Assembly: GCF_002303925.1 (NCBI RefSeq)
Contig: NZ_MRCS01000028.1
Span: forward strand, 24,196 to 88,195
Reading direction: 5' to 3'
Origin: Pseudomonas sp. ACN8
GTDB lineage: Bacteria; Pseudomonadota; Gammaproteobacteria; Pseudomonadales; Pseudomonadaceae
Length of the DNA: 64,000 nt
Position numbers and translations under genes: made by a program. The notes under the pieces were generated by a model, which was given only the letters and a program-made list of their open reading frames with translations, did no database searches and had not been told where the DNA came from. Below are positions 45,395-53,931 of this stretch, piece after piece. Each line of letters opens with the position of its first letter. The stretch's first letter is position 1.

Positions 45395-46435
45395 TCAGTG
45401 CGAGTGCCGGTGATGGATGTCGGGAAAGTGCGGGTGACTGTGGACGATCGGTGAGTGTTGGTGCACATGGCTATGGGGTTGCACACCGTCCCACTCAAAG
45501 GCATGTTCATGCTGATGATGCTCATCGTGGACATGCTTGTGGTCGTGGATTTGCGGTTCGTGCTGATGCTCGTGTGAGTGACTCTCGGTCAGATGAATCC
45601 AGACCCCCAGCCCCATCAGGCCGGCAGCGATCCAAAACACCCACGTCACGGCTTCACCGAAAAACAGGATCGCTATCGCGGCTCCCAGGAACGGCGCCGT
45701 GGAAAAGTACGCCCCGGTCCGCGCCGTACCAAGCCCCCGCAACGCCAGGACGAACAGCACCAGACTGACGCCATACCCCAAAAAGCCCACCAGCAGGGTT
45801 GGCCCAAGAAGCGACCACTCTGGCAGGTGCATACCCAACGCGATCCCCAGCGCGCAATTGACGGCTCCTGCCACCAGCCCTTTGGTGCCGGCAATAAACA
45901 ACGCATCCGACGCAGACACCTTGCGGGTGAGGTTGTTATCAATGGCCCAACAAAAACACGCCACCGCCACCGCGACAGGCCCCAACCAGCCTTGAACCTC
46001 TGCCGAAGTGCGAGGCCACGCCAACAACACGCCCCCGGCAACAATGGCCACCATCCCCGCAACAATGCGCCGGTCAGCGTTCTCCCTGAAGACCACCCAC
46101 GCCATCAGTGCGGTCAACACGGCTTCCAGGTTCAGCAACAGTGATGCGGTGGTGCCAGAGGTGAGGGTGAGTCCAAACATCAATGAAACCGGACCCAGCA
46201 CGCCACCGAACACAATGGCCCCGATGAACCACGGCCATTCAGGGGCTGTCAGACCTGTCGGCCGCCAGCCACGATCACGGATCAGGCGGGTTAGCGTCAG
46301 CCCGATGCCGCTGCCCAGATAAAGCAGGCCGGCGAGGAGGATGGGGGACACGTTCAAGCCTAGCCACTTGGCCAAGGGCGTGCTGGCGCCGAACAAGGCA
46401 GCAGCGCCCAAGGCGTAGAGAATGCTTTTGGTCAT
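45395..46435 (-). CDS. EamA/DMT-superfamily transporter with His-rich C-terminal tail
   Basis: A 346-residue protein: ten hydrophobic segments in two EamA halves (FGASTPLAKWLG at the N terminus, WVVFRENADRRIVAG, FGEAVTWVFWIAAGLMGLGVWIHL in the second half), followed by about 65 residues containing 24 histidines (repeats such as HDHKHVHDEHHQH). The tail is expected to lie in the cytoplasm and bind divalent metal ions. ATG 46435 starts the membrane domain; longer in-frame starts are not supported. It lies 124 bp downstream of fdsD on the same strand. Confidence 0.88.
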   Translation of the reverse strand: MTKSILYALGAAALFGASTPLAKWLGLNVSPILLAGLLYLGSGIGLTLTRLIRDRGWRPTGLTAPEWPWFIGAIVFGGVLGPVSLMFGLTLTSGTTASLLLNLEAVLTALMAWVVFRENADRRIVAGMVAIVAGGVLLAWPRTSAEVQGWLGPVAVAVACFCWAIDNNLTRKVSASDALFIAGTKGLVAGAVNCALGIALGMHLPEWSLLGPTLLVGFLGYGVSLVLFVLALRGLGTARTGAYFSTAPFLGAAIAILFFGEAVTWVFWIAAGLMGLGVWIHLTESHSHEHQHEPQIHDHKHVHDEHHQHEHAFEWDGVQPHSHVHQHSPIVHSHPHFPDIHHRHSH

Positions 46436-46541
46436 TGTGGTTCCGGGGCTCAGGGGAGGTGGTCGTGAACAGGATACGCTTAATGCCGCCAATGAGCGCC
46501 TCTGGCCTGCCCACACAACACACCCCCCCTGACACAACCCC

Positions 46542-46560
46542 CTGTGGGAGCCAGCAGGCT
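46542..46560. repeat. Truncated REP element at the fdsD 3' end
   Basis: CCTGTGGGAGCCAGCAGGCT keeps the left half of a REP but lacks the GCTCGCGA half. Its end coincides with the fdsD stop codon. Confidence 0.6.
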
Positions 46561-46780
46561 AAGCCTCCCAACCCGCCCCAGTCACCGCCGCCTGCACCAG
46601 CGGGTGCAAATCCGCCCCCTGATGCTTCGTCTGCCAGGCCAGCAACTCCCTGCGCATGCTCGGCGCCCAGTACATCTGCATATGATTGCGCACGCTGAGC
46701 ACCGCTTGTTGCTGGTCCGGCTGGCTGGCGAAGTACTGGGCGATCTGGTTGGCCATCTTGATCAGGTTGTCCGTGCTCAT
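46559..46780 (-). CDS. fdsD: Formate dehydrogenase subunit delta
   Basis: A 73-residue protein with the FdsD pattern (TDNLIKMANQIAQYFASQPD...VRNHMQMYWAPSMRRELLAW). FdsD is a small accessory subunit of the NAD-dependent, molybdenum-containing formate dehydrogenase. The ATG overlaps the fdsA stop by 4 bp. It is the last gene of the fdsGBAD operon. No FdhD-like sulfurtransferase gene follows. Confidence 0.88.
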   Translation of the reverse strand: MSTDNLIKMANQIAQYFASQPDQQQAVLSVRNHMQMYWAPSMRRELLAWQTKHQGADLHPLVQAAVTGAGWEA

Positions 46781-49659
46781 CGGCGCACCTCGGCTTTGGT
46801 CCCGCGTTCCTGGCGACGAGCGTCAAGCAGGCGCTGTTGTTCGTCGCTGAACGCCTGGAAGCGTTTTTGCCACTCCGAAGGGTGATAAACGCGGCTGACT
46901 TCCACGGCGGTGACCTTGTACTCCGGACAGTTGGTGGCCCAGTCGGAGTTGTCGGTGGTGATCACGTTGGCCCCCGATTCCGGGAAGTGGAACGTGGTGT
47001 ACACCACACCCGGGGCAACCCGTTCGGTGATCCGCGCACGCAGCACAGTCTGCCCGGCGCGGCTGCCGATGCCGACCCAGTCACCTTCGTTGATGCCACG
47101 GCTCTCGGCATCGGTCGGGTGGATTTCCAGACGGTCTTCGTCATGCCAGGCGACGTTGTCGGTACGCCGGGTCTGGGCACCGACGTTGTACTGGCTGAGG
47201 ATGCGCCCGGTGGTCAGCAGCAGCGGATAGCGAGCGTTGACCTTTTCCTCGGTCGGCACGTAACCGGTGAGCATGAAGCGCCCCTTGCCGCGCACAAACT
47301 CTTCGATGTGCATGGTCGGCGTGCCGTCCGGTGCTTCGGCGTTGCACGGCCATTGCAGGCTGCCGTGGCGCTCAAGTTCCGCGTAGCTGACGTTGGTGAA
47401 GGTCGGCGTGAGGCTGGCGATTTCATCCATGATTTCTGACGGATGCCTGTAGTTCATCGGGTAACCGAGGGCATTGGCCAGGGCCACCGTGCCTTCCCAG
47501 TCGGCCTTGCCGCCCAGCGGATCCATGACCTTGCGCACCCGGGAGATGCGTCGCTCGGCGTTGGTGAAAGTGCCGTCTTTTTCCAGGAACGAGCAGCCCG
47601 GCAGGAACACATGGGCGAACTTGGCGGTTTCGTTGAGGAAAATGTCCTGTACCACTATGCATTCCATCGCCGACAAGGCCGCGGTGACGTGCTGGGTATT
47701 CGGATCGCTCTGGGCGATGTCTTCGCCCTGGCAATACAGGCCCTTGAAACTGCCGGCCAGGGCCGACTCGAACATGTTGGGGATGCGCAGGCCCGGGTCG
47801 GGTTGCAGGGTGACGTTCCAGGCTTGCTCAAACTGCGCCCGCACAACTTCGTTGGAAATATGCCGGTAACCGGGCAGCTCGTGGGGGAAAGAGCCCATGT
47901 CGCAGGAACCCTGCACGTTGTTCTGCCCACGCAACGGGTTCACGCCTACGCCTTCGCGACCGATGTTGCCGGTGGCCATGGCCAGGTTGGCGATGCCCAT
48001 CACCGAGGTGCTGCCCTGACTGTGTTCGGTGACGCCCAAACCGTAGTAGATCGCCGCATTGCCCCCGGTGGCATACAGGCGCGCAGCGGCACGGATGTCG
48101 GCAGCGGGTACACCGCAGACAGGGCCAAGGGCTTCCGGCGAGTTTTCCGCACGGCTGACGAATTCACTCCAGATCGCGAAATCGCTGCCCTCGCAACGGG
48201 CGTCGATAAAGGCCTGGTTGAGCAGTCCTTCAGTGACAATCACATGAGCCAAGGCGTTGAGCATGGCGACGTTGGTACCGGGGCGCAGGGCCAGGTGATA
48301 CTCGGCGCGGGCATGCACCGTATCCACCAGATCAATGCGTCGTGGGTCGATGACGATCAGCCGCGCGCCTTCACGCAGGCGGCGTTTGAGTTGGGAAGCG
48401 AACACCGGGTGGGCGTCGCTGGGGTTGGCGCCCATCACCAGGATCACGTCGGCCTGCATCACCGAGTCGAAACTCTGGGTGCCGGCGGACTCGCCCAACG
48501 TTTGCTTCAAGCCATAGCCGGTCGGCGAGTGGCAGACCCGCGCACAGGTGTCGACGTTGTTGTTGCCGAAGGCCGCGCGCACCAGTTTTTGCACCAGGTA
48601 GGTTTCTTCGTTGGTGCAACGGCTGGAGGTGATGCCACCAATGGAATCGCGGCCATATTTTTGCTGCAGCCGACGGAATTCGCTGGCGGCGTAGGTCACC
48701 GCTTCATCCCAGCTGACTTCCTGCCAAGGGTCGCTGATGTGTTTGCGGATCATCGGCTTGGTGATGCGATCCGGGTGGGTCGCATAGCCCCAGGCAAAGC
48801 GCCCCTTGACGCAAGAGTGGCCGTGGTTGGCCTGGCCGTTCTTGTCCGGCACCATGCGCACCAGCTGGTCGCCTTTCATCTCGGCACGGAACGAGCAGCC
48901 CACACCGCAATAGGCGCAAGTGGTGATCACGCTGCGCTCGGGCTGGCCCAGTTCGACCACGCTCTTTTCCATCAGGGTCGCGGTGGGGCAGGCTTGCACA
49001 CAGGCGCCGCAGGACACGCATTCGGAGTCGAGGAAGTTCTCGCCACCGGCGGCCGCCACCCGGGATTCAAAACCGCGCCCGGTAATGGTCAGGGCGAAAG
49101 TACCCTGGGTTTCTTCACAGGCGCGCACGCAGCGGTTGCAGACGATGCACTTGCTCGGGTCGTAGTCGAAGTAAGGGTTGGAGGTGTCTTTCACGTCCTC
49201 CAGATGGTTCTCGCCTTCATAGCCATAACGCACTTCCCGCAGGCCGACCTGACCGGCCACGGTTTGCAACTCGCAGTTGCCGTTGGCCGAGCAGGTCAGG
49301 CAGTCCAGCGGGTGATCGGAAATGTACAGCTCCATGACATTGCGGCGCAGGGTTGCGAGCTTTGGCGTCTGGGTATGCACGCTCATGCCTTCGCTGACCG
49401 GCGTGGTGCAGGACGCCGGATAACCGCGCATGCCGTCGATCTCCACCAGGCACATGCGGCAGGAGCCGAAGGCTTCCAGGCTGTCGGTGGCACAGAGTTT
49501 GGGAATGGTGGTGCCCATCAGCGCAGCGGCACGCATCACCGAAGTACCTTCGGGCACGCTGATGCTGCGGCCGTCGATGTTCAGGGTGACTTGCACCTGA
49601 CTGTCGCGGGCCGGTGTACCCAGGTCGATATCGGTTTTCGGGTCGAAGAGAGTGATCAT
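46777..49659 (-). CDS. fdsA: NAD-dependent formate dehydrogenase alpha subunit
   Basis: A 960-residue catalytic subunit. The N-terminal part carries a [2Fe-2S] domain (CATDSLEAFGSCRMCLVEID...) and a His/Cys [4Fe-4S] domain (DHPLDCLTCSANGNCEL), followed by two ferredoxin clusters (CIVCNRCVRACEE and CVSCGACVQACP). A further [4Fe-4S] site (CAYCGVGC) begins the molybdopterin domain. The catalytic residue is a Cys in ARVCHSPTGYG, not selenocysteine. It oxidises formate to CO2 at a bis-MGD cofactor. It overlaps fdsB and fdsD by 4 bp each. Confidence 0.95.
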   Translation of the reverse strand: MITLFDPKTDIDLGTPARDSQVQVTLNIDGRSISVPEGTSVMRAAALMGTTIPKLCATDSLEAFGSCRMCLVEIDGMRGYPASCTTPVSEGMSVHTQTPKLATLRRNVMELYISDHPLDCLTCSANGNCELQTVAGQVGLREVRYGYEGENHLEDVKDTSNPYFDYDPSKCIVCNRCVRACEETQGTFALTITGRGFESRVAAAGGENFLDSECVSCGACVQACPTATLMEKSVVELGQPERSVITTCAYCGVGCSFRAEMKGDQLVRMVPDKNGQANHGHSCVKGRFAWGYATHPDRITKPMIRKHISDPWQEVSWDEAVTYAASEFRRLQQKYGRDSIGGITSSRCTNEETYLVQKLVRAAFGNNNVDTCARVCHSPTGYGLKQTLGESAGTQSFDSVMQADVILVMGANPSDAHPVFASQLKRRLREGARLIVIDPRRIDLVDTVHARAEYHLALRPGTNVAMLNALAHVIVTEGLLNQAFIDARCEGSDFAIWSEFVSRAENSPEALGPVCGVPAADIRAAARLYATGGNAAIYYGLGVTEHSQGSTSVMGIANLAMATGNIGREGVGVNPLRGQNNVQGSCDMGSFPHELPGYRHISNEVVRAQFEQAWNVTLQPDPGLRIPNMFESALAGSFKGLYCQGEDIAQSDPNTQHVTAALSAMECIVVQDIFLNETAKFAHVFLPGCSFLEKDGTFTNAERRISRVRKVMDPLGGKADWEGTVALANALGYPMNYRHPSEIMDEIASLTPTFTNVSYAELERHGSLQWPCNAEAPDGTPTMHIEEFVRGKGRFMLTGYVPTEEKVNARYPLLLTTGRILSQYNVGAQTRRTDNVAWHDEDRLEIHPTDAESRGINEGDWVGIGSRAGQTVLRARITERVAPGVVYTTFHFPESGANVITTDNSDWATNCPEYKVTAVEVSRVYHPSEWQKRFQAFSDEQQRLLDARRQERGTKAEVRR

Positions 49660-51215
49660 TGTTCGGCCTCCGAGGCTTGCAGACCGAAGTCAGCGGGGAA
49701 GTGCTTGAGGGCGCTGGCCACGGGATAAGACGTCATGCCGCCCAACGCGCACAGCGAACCGTATTGCAGGGTGTCGCACAGGTCCTTGAGGATGATCACC
49801 TGCTCATCGCGACTGTTCTGGTCGGGCGCGGCCAACAGGCGGTCGATCACCTCGACGCCACGGGTCGAACCGATGCGGCACGGGGTGCATTTGCCGCAGG
49901 ATTCCTCGGCGCAGAACTGCATGGCGAAGCGCGCCATGCGGGCCATGTCCAGGGTGTCGTCAGCCACCACCACACCACCGTGACCGAGCATCGCGCCGAT
50001 GGCCATAAAGGCTTCGTAATCCAGCGGCGTGTCGAATTGCGAAGGCGGCACCCAGGCGCCGAGCGGGCCGCCCACCTGAGCAGCCTTCAGCGACCGACCA
50101 CTGGCAGTTCCGCCACCGTAGTCTTCCACCAGCTCCCGCAAGGTCAGGCCAAAGGCCCGTTCCACCAGACCGCCGCGACGCACATTGCCCGCCAGCTGGA
50201 AGGGCATGGTGCCCAGGGAGCGGCCCATGCCGTAGTCGCGATAGAACTGCGCGCCCTTGGCCAGAATCAGCGGCACCGAGGCCAACGTCAGCACGTTGTG
50301 CACCAGGGTCGGCAGGCCGAACAACCCCTGCAACGCCGGAATCGGCGGCTTGGCGCGGACGATCCCGCGCTTGCCTTCGAGGGAGTCCAGCAGCGCGGTT
50401 TCTTCACCGCAGATGTAAGCACCGGCACCGACGCGCACTTCCATGTCGAAGGCCAGGCCACTGCCGCCGACATTGGCGCCGAGGTAACCGGCTTCTCGGG
50501 CGATGTTCAATGCTGCACGCATAGTGGCCACGGCATCCGGATATTCCGAGCGCACATAGATGTAGCCGTAAGTGGCCCCGACGCAGAGACCGGCAATGGC
50601 CATGCCTTCGATCAGCAGGAAGGGGTCGCCTTCCATCAGCATGCGGTCGGCAAAAGTGCCGGAGTCGCCTTCGTCGGCGTTGCATACAATGTATTTCTGC
50701 GCAGCCTGAGTGCCGCGCACCGTGCGCCATTTGATCCCGGCCGGGAAAGCCGCGCCGCCACGGCCACGCAGGCCCGAATCGAACACCGCCGTCGCGGTCT
50801 GCTCGCCGCCAATGGCGATGGCCTGGGTCAAGCCCTCGAAACCGCCGTGGGCCCGGTAATCCTCCAGGGACAGCGGCCGGGTGATGCCGGCGCGGGCAAA
50901 CAACAGACGTTGTTGAGTCTTCAGATAAGGCAGTTCTTCCACCAGGCCCAAGGCCAGTGGATGAGCGGACGGCTCGCCTTGCAGCGCATCAAGCACCGAC
51001 GGCACATCGTCAGCCGTCAGCGGCCCAAAGCCAATACGACCTTGCGCGCTGTCCACTTCCAGTAGCGGTTCCAGCCAATACAAACCGCGAGAACTGGTGC
51101 GCTGCAATTCCAGCGGCAAATTACGTTCCCGGGCCTGAGTGATCAGGGCCACTGCCACTTCATCGGCCCCCACGGCACGGGCAAGGGAATCACAAGGCAG
51201 ATAAAGAGTCGGCAT
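49656..51215 (-). CDS. fdsB: Formate dehydrogenase beta subunit, NuoF-like diaphorase
   Basis: A 519-residue protein: an N-terminal thioredoxin-like stretch (~1-110), then the NuoF core with NADH-binding GLRGRGGAAFPAGIKW, the FMN-binding YIVCNADEGDSGTFADR segment, GAGAYICGEETALLDSLEG, and a [4Fe-4S] motif EESCGKCTPCRIG. It passes electrons from FdsA to NAD+. ATG 51215 is used; a longer in-frame reading overlaps fdsG. The start overlaps the fdsG stop by one base (TGATG). Confidence 0.93.
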   Translation of the reverse strand: MPTLYLPCDSLARAVGADEVAVALITQARERNLPLELQRTSSRGLYWLEPLLEVDSAQGRIGFGPLTADDVPSVLDALQGEPSAHPLALGLVEELPYLKTQQRLLFARAGITRPLSLEDYRAHGGFEGLTQAIAIGGEQTATAVFDSGLRGRGGAAFPAGIKWRTVRGTQAAQKYIVCNADEGDSGTFADRMLMEGDPFLLIEGMAIAGLCVGATYGYIYVRSEYPDAVATMRAALNIAREAGYLGANVGGSGLAFDMEVRVGAGAYICGEETALLDSLEGKRGIVRAKPPIPALQGLFGLPTLVHNVLTLASVPLILAKGAQFYRDYGMGRSLGTMPFQLAGNVRRGGLVERAFGLTLRELVEDYGGGTASGRSLKAAQVGGPLGAWVPPSQFDTPLDYEAFMAIGAMLGHGGVVVADDTLDMARMARFAMQFCAEESCGKCTPCRIGSTRGVEVIDRLLAAPDQNSRDEQVIILKDLCDTLQYGSLCALGGMTSYPVASALKHFPADFGLQASEAEQ

Positions 51216-51691
51216 CACGCGTCCTCCCGGCAAGCATCGAGCAACGCATCCAGCCGCTCGGCACTGAGCCGCGCGTGCACCTGGCCATCCAGCTCCAGCG
51301 CCGGCGAACAGGCACAAGCACCCAGGCAATAAACCGGACGCAAACTGATGCTGCCATCGGCACTGCTGCCGTGATCGTCCAGTTGCAGACGCTCGCGCAA
51401 CTGCGCCGCAAGCTGCTCGGCGCCACGACTCTGGCACGACTCGGCCCGGCACAGCCGCAGGATATGCCGCGCGGGCGGCGCGGTACGGAAGTCATGGTAA
51501 AAACTGATCACCCCACGAACCTCGGCCTGGCTGAGGTTAAGGGCATGGGCAATCTCGGGGACGGCGACATCGGGGATGTAACCGATGCGCTCCTGAATAT
51601 CATGAAGAATGGGCAACAGCGCACCCGCAGAGCCCTTGTGGCGCTCCAGCAGACTGTTGACCACAGGCAGGTGCAACAACTCATCAGGCAT
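51215..51691 (-). CDS. fdsG: Formate dehydrogenase gamma subunit, NuoE-like
   Basis: A 158-residue [2Fe-2S] protein of the NuoE family: IPDVAVPEIAHALNLSQAEVRGVISFYHDF, the first Cys pair in LCRAESCQSRGAE and the second in VYCLGACACSPA. It is the first gene of fdsGBAD. No adjacent regulator is visible, and the upstream 670 bp have no recognised control site, so regulation is not evident from sequence. Confidence 0.93.
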   Translation of the reverse strand: MPDELLHLPVVNSLLERHKGSAGALLPILHDIQERIGYIPDVAVPEIAHALNLSQAEVRGVISFYHDFRTAPPARHILRLCRAESCQSRGAEQLAAQLRERLQLDDHGSSADGSISLRPVYCLGACACSPALELDGQVHARLSAERLDALLDACREDA

Positions 51692-52055
51692 TCAGCAATC
51701 CTCACGGTCACGGACAAACCAGGCGGTCGTCGGTTGTCCGAAAGTGTCGGCTGCGGCATTTACACCACGTCACGGTATCGTGGCATCTACAGACCGTCGG
51801 CCAGGGCACCCTGAGCGGGCATCTTGTTGCGCCCGGCACGGTCTTCGCCGCACCTCAATAGGGGCATAAAAGCCAGATTGCCACGCGGCCCTTGAATCGG
51901 CCGCACCAGAGCGACGTGTTCGGTTCTGTCTACGACTATCCATTAAGTCTAGATGAGCGCCGCAAGGGGTGTTCACACACCGGCGTAGTGCCCGAAGGGC
52001 TTGTCGATGGATGATGTATAGCAACCACCCAAATGCCAGTCACCACAACTAACCC

Positions 52056-52079
52056 CTGTGGGAGCCAGCCTGCTGGCGA
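52056..52079 (+). repeat. REP singlet, variant core
   Basis: CTGTGGGAGCCAGCCTGCTGGCGA: both arms carry a compensated change (CCAGC / GCTGG), preserving the palindrome. Confidence 0.75.
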
Positions 52080-52167
52080 TAGCGCCCGCCCACCCCTCAT
52101 CCATATCGAAGATGCGCCCCAAACCCACCCACACGCGTGGCCCAAACAAGACAGCTTGTTGCACCCA

Positions 52168-52191
52168 CTGTGGGAGCGGGCTTGCTCGCGA
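52168..52191 (+). repeat. REP singlet
   Basis: CTGTGGGAGCGGGCTTGCTCGCGA, same orientation as its neighbours, with one unpaired change (GCGGGC). Confidence 0.75.
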
Positions 52192-52361
52192 AAGCGGCAG
52201 TCTAGAAAGCCCCTGTGCTGAATCGGTCGCAGGCGTGAGTCCACTCAACGACGCTACCTGGATGAACGCACTATTCTTATGTTTTTATGCAACTCAGAGG
52301 GGGAGTGGAACGCCCATCACAGCCCCGACGATAGCCATCAAACATAAGCGGAACAATGATC

Positions 52362-52622
52362 ATGGAATACGACGACAAACTCATTCAAGACGCCGTGCTT
52401 GCCCTGTTGGCAGCCTTTAGTTCCGACAGCGGCAACACCTGGAAAGGGTTCGACTTCGAAATCATGAGCCGATTGCATGAACAGGGTTTCATCAGCGATC
52501 CGGTGAACAGGAACAAGTCAGTTTGGTTAACGGAGGAAGGGTTGGAGCGCGGTCGGCAGATAGCCGACCGGTTGTTCGGCGTGAAAACTCAAGGCGAGCT
52601 TGAGTCCAGCTCTGATACCTGA
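52362..52622 (+). CDS. DUF6429-family small protein
   Basis: An 86-residue protein: MEYDDKLIQDAVLALLAAF, GNTWKGFDFEIMSRLHEQGFISDPV, NKSVWLTEEGLERGRQIADRLF. This matches the DUF6429 pattern I recall, a short winged-helix-like fold of unknown function often found in accessory DNA. Another ATG lies two codons upstream (52356). It sits between REP arrays, without an operon partner. Confidence 0.75.
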   Translation: MEYDDKLIQDAVLALLAAFSSDSGNTWKGFDFEIMSRLHEQGFISDPVNRNKSVWLTEEGLERGRQIADRLFGVKTQGELESSSDT

Positions 52623-52697
52623 CCTCAGACTGCGGGCACGATGGTTGGATTGATCTCAAAAATAAATCCATAAACTACTCGGCCCCCATTTCTTGCA

Positions 52698-52721
52698 CTG
52701 TAGGAGCGAGCCTGCTCGCGA
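52698..52721 (+). repeat. REP singlet in direct array
   Basis: CTGTAGGAGCGAGCCTGCTCGCGA; the flank that follows (GCCAGCCCA...AATGCTGAA) recurs after the next element, so the pair is a direct duplication. Confidence 0.8.
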
Positions 52722-52819
52722 AATCGCCAGCCCAACCACCATCAATGCTGAAGATGCACCGCAATCACAACCCAGTCACCCAGCCGGGCCAAACAATGCC
52801 CGTCAGCCCACCGCAATCC

Positions 52820-52843
52820 ATGTAGGAGCGAGCCTGCTCGCGA
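52820..52843 (+). repeat. REP singlet in direct array
   Basis: ATGTAGGAGCGAGCCTGCTCGCGA, same orientation as 52698-52721 and 122 bp from it. Confidence 0.8.
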
Positions 52844-52921
52844 TAGCGCCAGCCCAGCCAACATAAATGCTGAATCAGCTACCACCATCGCAAGTCACCC
52901 CCTCCCCACAGGCCTCAAACA

Positions 52922-53236
52922 CTAAGCTTCAGCCTTCGCTCCCGCCCGCTTGGATGATACCTGCGCGCAAACCCGATCCCGCGTCAGCACCTTCACCGCA
53001 TCATCCACCAACGCCTTACTCATCGAAGTCAGATAATGCGCAGCCCAGGCATGCCGGTCAGTGTCTCTGGCATAAGTAGCATCTTCAGTGAGCGTTTTAG
53101 CCAGGAACAAAAAATCAGAAGCCATGGACAACGCATCCCCGAGAGGAACCCCGCGAGTGACATGAAACAGCGCTTGATCCGCACAGTAGATGGCCGGTGT
53201 CAGGCCGATGGTTTTGAGTTCAGTTTGTTCAGTCAT
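52922..53236 (-). CDS. DUF3077-family protein
   Basis: A 104-residue protein: TPAIYCADQALFHVTRGVPLGDALSMASDFLFLAKTLTEDA and an alanine-rich C terminus. The pattern fits DUF3077, small proteins abundant in Pseudomonas with unknown function. ATG 53236 overlaps the stop of an upstream small ORF (53233-53514), suggesting coupling. No motif indicates an activity. Confidence 0.7.
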   Translation of the reverse strand: MTEQTELKTIGLTPAIYCADQALFHVTRGVPLGDALSMASDFLFLAKTLTEDATYARDTDRHAWAAHYLTSMSKALVDDAVKVLTRDRVCAQVSSKRAGAKAEA

Positions 53237-53514
53237 TGGCCACCTCCGAGGATGGAGAGGCAATGGGGGAGGGTGTTACGCGATTGGGAATTGCGTAGAG
53301 GGAAAAGCCAAATTTCAAACGGATTCATACTGCGCATTGCGAAGCTCCTTAATTTGAAGAGCTGCCACAATTCGTTACCAAGCGAATGGGTGGCAGCTGT
53401 GCGCAGGTTGGTAAACCGGGAAATCAAGGAAACCGGCACGTCCGAAGACGTCCCACGCACAGCCGCCATAACGCAGATCGCAGGCGAAAAAAAGCGCCTG
53501 CGAACGCATGGCAC
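53233..53514 (-). CDS. Uncertain small ORF coupled to the DUF3077 gene
   Basis: A 93-codon ORF (shorter, 37 codons, if started at the internal ATG near 53344). Its stop overlaps the DUF3077 start as ATGA. I do not recognise the product; it may be only a translated leader. Codon use is not strongly gene-like. Confidence 0.25.
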   Translation of the reverse strand: MPCVRRRFFSPAICVMAAVRGTSSDVPVSLISRFTNLRTAATHSLGNELWQLFKLRSFAMRSMNPFEIWLFPLRNSQSRNTLPHCLSILGGGQ

Positions 53515-53835
53515 TGTTGCGCAGTGATTTACCTCGGGTTACCAAGCCCGGCCGCTGAATTGGCAGCGACGTTGGAAGGTTATCGTCCAGATCCTTTTCC
53601 TGCAACCGTCGAGACGCTGGGTGATGATGTGGGCGATCAGGGCGGATGTTTGCATTAGGAGGTCGTGGCGGCGGGCTGGCAAAAGGGCAATGCCATCTGT
53701 CCGCGGGTTACATATTTGCGCTTCGGGTCGTTGCGGATTTACCTCATACTCGCCCGCTTCTACCTTCGGTAGCTCCGCTTCTCTACTAATCTGTAGACGC
53801 TGTTACCAGATATTCAATAGCCAAGGAGAAAGGCA
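53515..53835. other. Gap with no supported gene
   Basis: About 320 bp of lower-quality coding potential before the toxin-antitoxin-like operon. Only short overlapping ORFs occur, none convincing. The promoter of the 53836 operon is expected near the right end, where the DNA is A/T richer. Confidence 0.35.
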
Positions 53836-53931
53836 ATGCCAGATAGCGGGAACCAGCTTCAGTCGGACGCATCTGCCAAGGATGCTCTTGAACGGTTACT
53901 GAACCCATCTGATTTGCCTGCGACCCTATGA
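53836..53931 (+). CDS. 31-residue small protein leading the XRE-ImmA operon
   Basis: A short gene, ATG to TGA (31 codons): MPDSGNQLQSDASAKDALERL... ending LPATL. AAGGAG at 53823-53828 lies 7 nt upstream, the best ribosome site in the region, and its stop overlaps the next start as ATGA. Both points favour real translation. The peptide is polar with a short amphipathic helix, no membrane segment. It may be a leader peptide for coupling or a functional small partner of the module. Confidence 0.6.
   Translation: MPDSGNQLQSDASAKDALERLLNPSDLPATL

Larger units (their letters stand above)
51692..52361. other. Intergenic region upstream of fdsG with two REP singlets
   Basis: This 670-bp stretch holds two same-orientation REP elements (52056-52079, 52168-52191) but no ORF with gene-like codon use that I can support. 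The fds promoter must lie near its left end. Apart from the REPs I see nothing else. Confidence 0.5.

Noticed and set aside
46777..49659. Selenocysteine in the formate dehydrogenase alpha subunit
   Set aside because: The catalytic position is a normal Cys codon in ARVCHSPTGYG and there is no in-frame TGA.
47443..49728. Plus-strand frame of 761 codons opposite fdsA
   Set aside because: Antisense to an unmistakable formate dehydrogenase subunit, and the composition is typical of shadow frames.
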